Positions 60,265 through 64,000 of a stretch of 64,000 nucleotides of DNA are shown here, piece by piece. Every line of letters begins with the position of its first letter. The stretch's first letter is position 1. The stretch covers positions 62,001 to 126,000 of the forward strand of contig NZ_JBNNIX010000003.1 in the NCBI RefSeq assembly GCF_050269735.1, read 5' to 3'. The notes beneath the pieces are model-generated. The model searched no databases. It was not told the DNA's origin and worked only from the letters and a program-made list of their open reading frames with translations. The position numbers and the translations under genes are program-made. The stretch is from Paenisporosarcina sp050269735. Its GTDB lineage: Bacteria > Bacillota > Bacilli > Bacillales_A > Planococcaceae.

Positions 60265-61050
60265 TTAAAATCCGCGACCTGCGCCGCCTCCGCCGGAAGA
60301 TCCTCCGCCTCCGCCACGGAAACCGCCGCCGCCTCCGCCTCCAAAACCACCACCGAAGGATCCTGGTCCAAAAATCATTGGGAAACCTCCACGGCGCTCA
60401 CGTGAACCTGGTCCCATACCGCCTCCGCCACGACCTTTAAAGATTGTGTAAAGCACGATGGCAATGATGATAATAGTGATGAATGACATGGAGCCACCGC
60501 CACCACTTCCCTGATTAGCCATTTCCGGCTCCACAGCTTCTCCATTCCACCCATATTCCGTAGCAATTTCTTGATAAAAGACTTTCATTGTATTAAGAAT
60601 CGCCTGATCAGCTTGATCATTTTTCATATAAGGAACGGTAAATTCATCTAATATGCGTCCCACTTTTCCATCGGGAAGGGCTCCTTCAAGTCCATAGCCT
60701 ACTTCAACCCACATGTCCCTTTCACCCATATCAATTACCAACAAGACACCATTGTTTTTTTCGGCATCTCCTAACTGATATTCACGGAAGGCTTGGTTCG
60801 CAAAACTTTGAATGTCTGTCCCGTCCGTGGAATTAACCGTCAAAACGGCAATCTGAGCACCCGTTGCATCATCCAACCGCCTAGCCATTTCGTTGATTTC
60901 AGCTTTCTGATTTTCATTCAGTAACCCCGCAAAGTCTTGCGTATAAATGTCACCAACAGGTTTTGGAATTGTTGCCGCCTGAATCATTGGCGCAAACGTC
61001 AACAGAAAAAGAAGCGCCGTTCCTACGAAAAGCGCAGCTTTTTTCATCAC
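60265..61050 (-). CDS. TPM-domain (YgcG-like) membrane protein
   Basis: 261 aa: signal peptide (about 1-25), extracytoplasmic TPM domain (about 30-170; VYTQDFAGLLN-type start, NNGVLLVIDMGERDMWVEVGYGLEGALPD), one membrane helix (about 187-205) and a long Gly-rich tail. TPM domains are linked to photosystem repair in plants, but the bacterial role is unclear. It overlaps the LemA stop as ATGA, the common LemA-TPM pair. Confidence 0.9.
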   Translation of the reverse strand: MMKKAALFVGTALLFLLTFAPMIQAATIPKPVGDIYTQDFAGLLNENQKAEINEMARRLDDATGAQIAVLTVNSTDGTDIQSFANQAFREYQLGDAEKNNGVLLVIDMGERDMWVEVGYGLEGALPDGKVGRILDEFTVPYMKNDQADQAILNTMKVFYQEIATEYGWNGEAVEPEMANQGSGGGGSMSFITIIIIAIVLYTIFKGRGGGGMGPGSRERRGGFPMIFGPGSFGGGFGGGGGGGFRGGGGGSSGGGGAGRGF

Positions 61051-61628
61051 TCGCCATCTCCTCCGAAATCGACTTTAGGTGCCTCTTCCGCGCCTGCTTC
61101 AGCTTTAAAGTATTCTTTTTCGTCAAAGCCGAAAATTCCTGCTATTAGCGCACCCGGGAAACGTTTCACTTTACGGTTGTAATCAGAAACTGCGTTGTTG
61201 TAATCCTGACGTGCCACAGACAAACGGTTTTCTGTACCAGCCAACTCATCCATCAACTGACGGAAGTTCGCATCGGATTTTAATTCAGGATAATTCTCCA
61301 CAACAACCAGTAATCGGCTTAATGCACCCGATAACTCATCATTCGCTGCCGCCTGATCTTCTGGAGATCCTGCACCTGCCAAGCGAGCACGTGCTTCGGT
61401 CACACTGTCAATAACGTCCTTCTCCTGCTTGGCAAACCCTTTAACTGTTTCCACTAAATTTGGAATCAAGTCAATACGACGTTGCAGCTGATTTTCTACT
61501 TGCGCATAGGCTTGGTCCACATTCTCTTCACCGTTTACAAACCCGTTATAACTAGGAATTAACATAAGAGCCAAAACAACAATAATAATACCCACAATAA
61601 TAATTGGGCCTAAACCTTTTTTCATCAT
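61047..61628 (-). CDS. LemA family protein
   Basis: About 193 aa: an N-terminal membrane anchor (about 5-27) followed by a long helical domain with the LemA signature NLVETVKGFAKQEKDVIDSVTEARARL. The ATG at 61628 follows AGAGGTG. It is paired with the TPM protein. Role unknown, possibly envelope-related. Confidence 0.93.
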   Translation of the reverse strand: MMKKGLGPIIIVGIIIVVLALMLIPSYNGFVNGEENVDQAYAQVENQLQRRIDLIPNLVETVKGFAKQEKDVIDSVTEARARLAGAGSPEDQAAANDELSGALSRLLVVVENYPELKSDANFRQLMDELAGTENRLSVARQDYNNAVSDYNRKVKRFPGALIAGIFGFDEKEYFKAEAGAEEAPKVDFGGDGE

Positions 61629-61721
61629 CTTCACCTCTTGGATAGTATAGTCAATATCTACCTTCTTTAGAGATGATTAAAACATTTTAGTCTCTACTAG
61701 TAGTGATTCCTTCGTCAGCTG

Positions 61722-61806
61722 CGAATTTTCCTACGTCGGGTTCAATTTTTCCTACGTGGACTCGCTTTTTTCCTACGTCACCCTCAATTTTTCCTACGTG
61801 AACCCT
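61722..61806. repeat. Four-unit 21-bp tandem repeat, core CCTACGT
   Basis: CCTACGT at 61730, 61751, 61772 and 61793, exactly 21 bp apart, each preceded by a T run. On the complement the unit reads ACGTAGGAAAAATTG, which matches the layout of the repeats at 10670-10775 (ACGTCTGAAAAAT). Confidence 0.9.
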
Positions 61807-61825
61807 TTTTTAATACAACAAAAAA

Positions 61826-61860
61826 ACTACAGTGACTAAACCAGTCACTGTAGCTTTGTT
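61826..61860 (-). terminator. Terminator after clpP
   Basis: CTACAGTGACT pairs perfectly with AGTCACTGTAG, then T7 on the minus strand. Confidence 0.93.
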
Positions 61861-61862
61861 TT

Positions 61863-62459
61863 TTATGCTTTTTTCAATTCACTGCGAGAAATAATGTGAT
61901 CTACTAAACCATATTCTTTAGCACGTTCAGCTGTCATAAAGTTATCGCGATCTGTATCCTTTGCAATGACTTCAATCGGTTGACCTGTACGTTCCGCCAA
62001 GATACCGTTTAATTTTTCACGCAAGAATAAAATACGTTTTGCAGCGATTTCAATTTCAGTCGCTTGACCTTGTGCTCCACCAAGTGGTTGGTGAATCATA
62101 ACTTCTGCATTTGGTAATGAATATCGTTTGCCTTTAGTTCCTGCCGCTAGTAAGAATGCGCCCATTGAAGCTGCCATCCCGATACAAATTGTTTGTACGT
62201 CAGGTTTGATGAATTGCATTGTGTCAAAAATCGCCATACCCGCAGTAATACTTCCGCCTGGGCTGTTGATATAAATTGAAATATCTTTTTCTGGATCTTC
62301 AGCTTCTAGGAAAAGTAATTGTGCAACAATGGAGTTTGCAACATTATCATCAATGCCGCTTCCAAGCATAATCACGCGGTCTTTTAATAAACGTGAGTAA
62401 ATGTCATAAGCGCGCTCTCCGCGGCTTGTTTGTTCAATAACTGTAGGAATTAAATTCAT
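61863..62459 (-). CDS. clpP: ATP-dependent Clp protease proteolytic subunit
   Basis: 198-aa serine peptidase. Catalytic triad Ser in GMAASMGAF (about 98), His in VMIHQPLGG (about 123) and Asp in KDTDRDNF (about 172). The ATG at 62459 follows AGGGGG; the upstream extension has no support. With Clp ATPases it removes damaged and regulatory proteins. A CtsR site covers its promoter. Confidence 0.97.
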   Translation of the reverse strand: MNLIPTVIEQTSRGERAYDIYSRLLKDRVIMLGSGIDDNVANSIVAQLLFLEAEDPEKDISIYINSPGGSITAGMAIFDTMQFIKPDVQTICIGMAASMGAFLLAAGTKGKRYSLPNAEVMIHQPLGGAQGQATEIEIAAKRILFLREKLNGILAERTGQPIEVIAKDTDRDNFMTAERAKEYGLVDHIISRSELKKA

Positions 62460-62533
62460 TGAAATTGCCCCCTTCAAGCTTTTATAATTTTCGTACATCC
62501 CGAGTATCATCTGTTGTACTCGGTTGTTCCTTT

Positions 62534-62564
62534 ATCATATACAAGTTGGTCAAGGAAGGTCAAA
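62534..62564 (-). promoter_or_regulatory. clpP promoter with CtsR operator
   Basis: GGTCAAG-GAA-GGTCAAA (62548-62564, plus strand) is the CtsR heptad pair with a 3-bp gap. On the minus strand TTGACC, 18 bp, TATGAT forms the promoter, with the operator over its -35 and spacer. Heat-shock control by CtsR is therefore expected. Confidence 0.88.
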
Positions 62565-62586
62565 TATTATGCATAAAAAAGTACAG

Positions 62587-62615
62587 TTGAATTGTTTTCC
62601 TTCTCTTTGTATAAT
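62587..62615 (+). promoter_or_regulatory. Promoter of tRNA-Arg
   Basis: TTGAAT, 17 bp, TATAAT on the plus strand, 13 bp before the tRNA. Confidence 0.8.
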
Positions 62616-62628
62616 AGGTAAGTCGCCT

Positions 62629-62700
62629 GCCCTCGTGGTGCAATGGATAACACGTAAGATTCCGGTTCTTGAGATGGGGGTTCGATTCCCTCCGAGGGCG
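62629..62700 (+). tRNA. tRNA-Arg (CCG anticodon)
   Basis: Cloverleaf: acceptor GCCCTCG/CGAGGGC, D arm GTGCAATGGATAACAC, anticodon stem TAAGA/TCTTG with loop TTCCGGT (CCG), T arm GGGGGTTCGATTCCCTC, discriminator G. CCA is not encoded. It reads CGG codons. Confidence 0.95.
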
Positions 62701-62710
62701 TCAAAAATAA

Positions 62711-62752
62711 GCCGCACCATACGTTTTCTATACGTATGGTGCGGTTTTTTTA
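62711..62752 (+). terminator. Terminator after tRNA-Arg
   Basis: CCGCACCATACG pairs with CGTATGGTGCGG and is followed by T7. Confidence 0.93.
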
Positions 62753-63053
62753 TATTAACTCAGGCAATTGTTCACATTAAGATTGGAATTCTGCCTTATG
62801 AATGGTGTTCATGTGGCCACTAACCACCATTGTTACAACTTTTTATTTACTTTACTGAATAAGAATCTTCACCAAATCATGATCTGAAATTTAACCGTTT
62901 TAACATAATTGCGGTTAATCCAATTGCTTCGGATTCTGTCAGCAATCCATCCTCAGCCTTTTTCTCCCAATGATCGGATTCAATTATTCCCTATTCTTCA
63001 CACGCCTTGACCAACAAAGCCTTGTAAGAGAAACTGGGATTTAAAAATTCCCA
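62753..63053. other. Gap between the tRNA-Arg terminator and crh
   Basis: About 300 bp. Apart from the C-terminal fragment at 62877-62981, nothing functional is seen. Confidence 0.5.
62877..62981 (-). pseudogene. Short C-terminal coding remnant
   Basis: An open stretch of 34 codons ending in TGA reads ESDHWEKKAEDGLLTESEA and on to a short LKRLNF tail, with no start or ribosome site and stops just upstream. The pattern recalls the repeated ends of phage lysins or surface proteins (HW..A...GLLTE..AIGL). Probably a decayed gene tail. Confidence 0.35.
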
Positions 63054-63084
63054 CAAAAAAAACCTTCGACCGATGTCGGAGGCT
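63054..63084 (-). terminator. Terminator after crh
   Basis: CCTCCGAC pairs with GGTCGAAGG (one mismatch), then T8 on the minus strand. Confidence 0.88.
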
Positions 63085-63091
63085 TTGTAAA

Positions 63092-63349
63092 TTATTCTTC
63101 TTTTTGAATCATGGCGATTAGTCCTTCAACCGCTTTTTCTTCATCTGATCCTTCAGCACTGATTGTAACTGATGATCCTTTGCTGATGGCCAAGCTCATA
63201 ATGCCCATGATACTTTTTGCATTAACTTTTTTATCGTCTTTTTGCAAATATACATCTGCTTGGTAGCGATTTGCTTCTTGCACAAAAAGAGCAGCTTGTC
63301 TTGCCTGCAATCCAGATTTTAATTCCACTAGCACTTGATTTTCCGTCAT
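63092..63349 (-). CDS. crh: HPr-like regulator Crh
   Basis: 85-aa HPr paralogue. The PTS phosphorylation His15 of HPr is replaced by Gln (GLQARQAALFVQEANRY), while regulatory Ser46 is kept (NAKSIMGIMSL). This is the Crh signature; it acts with CcpA in carbon catabolite control. The ATG at 63349 follows GGGGG and gives the exact B. subtilis Crh length. It follows whiA. Confidence 0.95.
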   Translation of the reverse strand: MTENQVLVELKSGLQARQAALFVQEANRYQADVYLQKDDKKVNAKSIMGIMSLAISKGSSVTISAEGSDEEKAVEGLIAMIQKEE

Positions 63350-63422
63350 TCGTTCTTGCCCCCTAAACATTGTGCGTTCATGTATTGTTTTTTATGTTAG
63401 CTGAAATGAGCCATTCTCACAA

Positions 63423-64000
63423 CTATCTTTTCACTTTATCGAACGCTACTCCACCACGAAGTCCATCAGCGATTTCATCAAGCTTACGCAATCTGTGATT
63501 TATGCCTGATTTACTAATTGTCCCCGCAGAGACCATTTCGCCTAACTCTTTCAAAGTCACATCTGTATACTCTACGCGTAACCGGGCTACTTCCCGCAAC
63601 TTTTCAGGCAATTGGTCAATTCCGATAACATTATCTATATAACGAATATTTTCCACTTGTCTTATAGATGCACCAATCGTTTTGTTAAGATTGGCTGTTT
63701 CACAATTAACGAGGCGATTTACGCTATTTCTCATATCACGGATGATGCGAACGTCTTCAAATTTCAACAATGCGTGGTGAGCACCTGTAATACTTAAGAA
63801 ATCTGAGATTTTTTCAGCTTCCTTCAAATAGGTTACAAAGCCCTTTTTACGTTCAATCGTTTTGGCATTTAATCCAAAACCATTCATTAAATCGACAAGC
63901 GCATCACTATGGTCTTTATATAGAGAATACACTTCCAAATGGTAAGCAGATGTTTCAGGATTGTTTACTGATCCACCTGCTAGGAATGCCCCTCGCAAAT
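63423..64000 (-). CDS. whiA: WhiA family DNA-binding protein, 5' end outside the window
   Basis: C-terminal 192 or so residues of WhiA (usually about 310). The LAGLIDADG-like end (RGAFLAGGSVNNPE..YHLEVYS) is followed by the helix-turn-helix domain (VEYTDVTLKELGEMVSAGTISKSGINHRLRKLDEIADGL). It affects cell division and chromosome segregation. The order whiA-crh agrees with the yvcIJKL-crh cluster. No in-window start: the frame is open to the edge. Confidence 0.95.
   Translation of the reverse strand, partial: LRGAFLAGGSVNNPETSAYHLEVYSLYKDHSDALVDLMNGFGLNAKTIERKKGFVTYLKEAEKISDFLSITGAHHALLKFEDVRIIRDMRNSVNRLVNCETANLNKTIGASIRQVENIRYIDNVIGIDQLPEKLREVARLRVEYTDVTLKELGEMVSAGTISKSGINHRLRKLDEIADGLRGGVAFDKVKR

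Overview
The window is a Gram-positive chromosome segment, read as a spore-forming member of the Bacillales, probably Planococcaceae/Caryophanaceae. The evidence is a tricistronic GerA-type germinant receptor operon, strong AGGAGG-type ribosome binding sites, frequent TTG and GTG starts, CggR and CtsR operators, and two gene orders shared with Bacillus subtilis (cggR-gap-pgk-tpiA-gpmI-eno / secG-est-rnr-smpB-ssrA, and whiA-crh near clpP). The genus is not decided by what I can see.

Layout. 1-13.5 kb holds core and accessory metabolism: a catalase cut by the window edge, a C39-like protease, an RsbR-type stressosome protein, the 5'-3' exonuclease YpcP, an FMN reductase, a ger operon, a nucleoside hydrolase, an FAD oxidoreductase, hutH, DinB and GNAT proteins. 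13.6-15.4 kb is an ECF sigma / DUF4179 anti-sigma pair with a likely autoregulatory promoter. 15.5-26.2 kb is one minus-strand exopolysaccharide operon: initiating sugar transferase, fused Wzz/tyrosine kinase, PHP phosphatase, Wzx, Wzy, GT4, epimerase, two FemAB/GNAT-like proteins and a polysaccharide deacetylase.

26.3-48.3 kb is an integration hotspot at ssrA (tmRNA). The intact tmRNA is at 47929-48282. Its 3' end is repeated exactly (37 bp) at 30851-30887, next to what looks like the original ssrA terminator. A third, decayed copy of the terminator and acceptor end lies at 26274-26363. Between the two left copies is a small older island (RND pump, MgtC). Between the two exact copies is a 17.1-kb AT-rich element with an integrase, a nuclease-like gene, a repeat-rich origin/operator-like region, an unrecognised 326-aa protein, a head module (fibre-like protein, scaffold, SU10-type capsid protein, portal, both terminase subunits, neck proteins), an archaeo-eukaryotic-type primase and a holin. 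I find no tape measure, tail tube, sheath, baseplate or endolysin. The best reading is a capsid-forming phage satellite that needs a helper's tails.

48.4-64 kb is housekeeping: smpB, rnr, a carboxylesterase, secG, the glycolytic operon under CggR, a glutaredoxin-like protein, a LemA/TPM pair, clpP under CtsR, tRNA-Arg(CCG), crh and the 3' part of whiA.

A second pattern cuts across the window: three intergenic regions (about 10.68, 52.63 and 61.73 kb) carry degenerate tandem repeats with a 21-bp period. Two of them share the core ACGTNNGAAAAA when read in the same direction.
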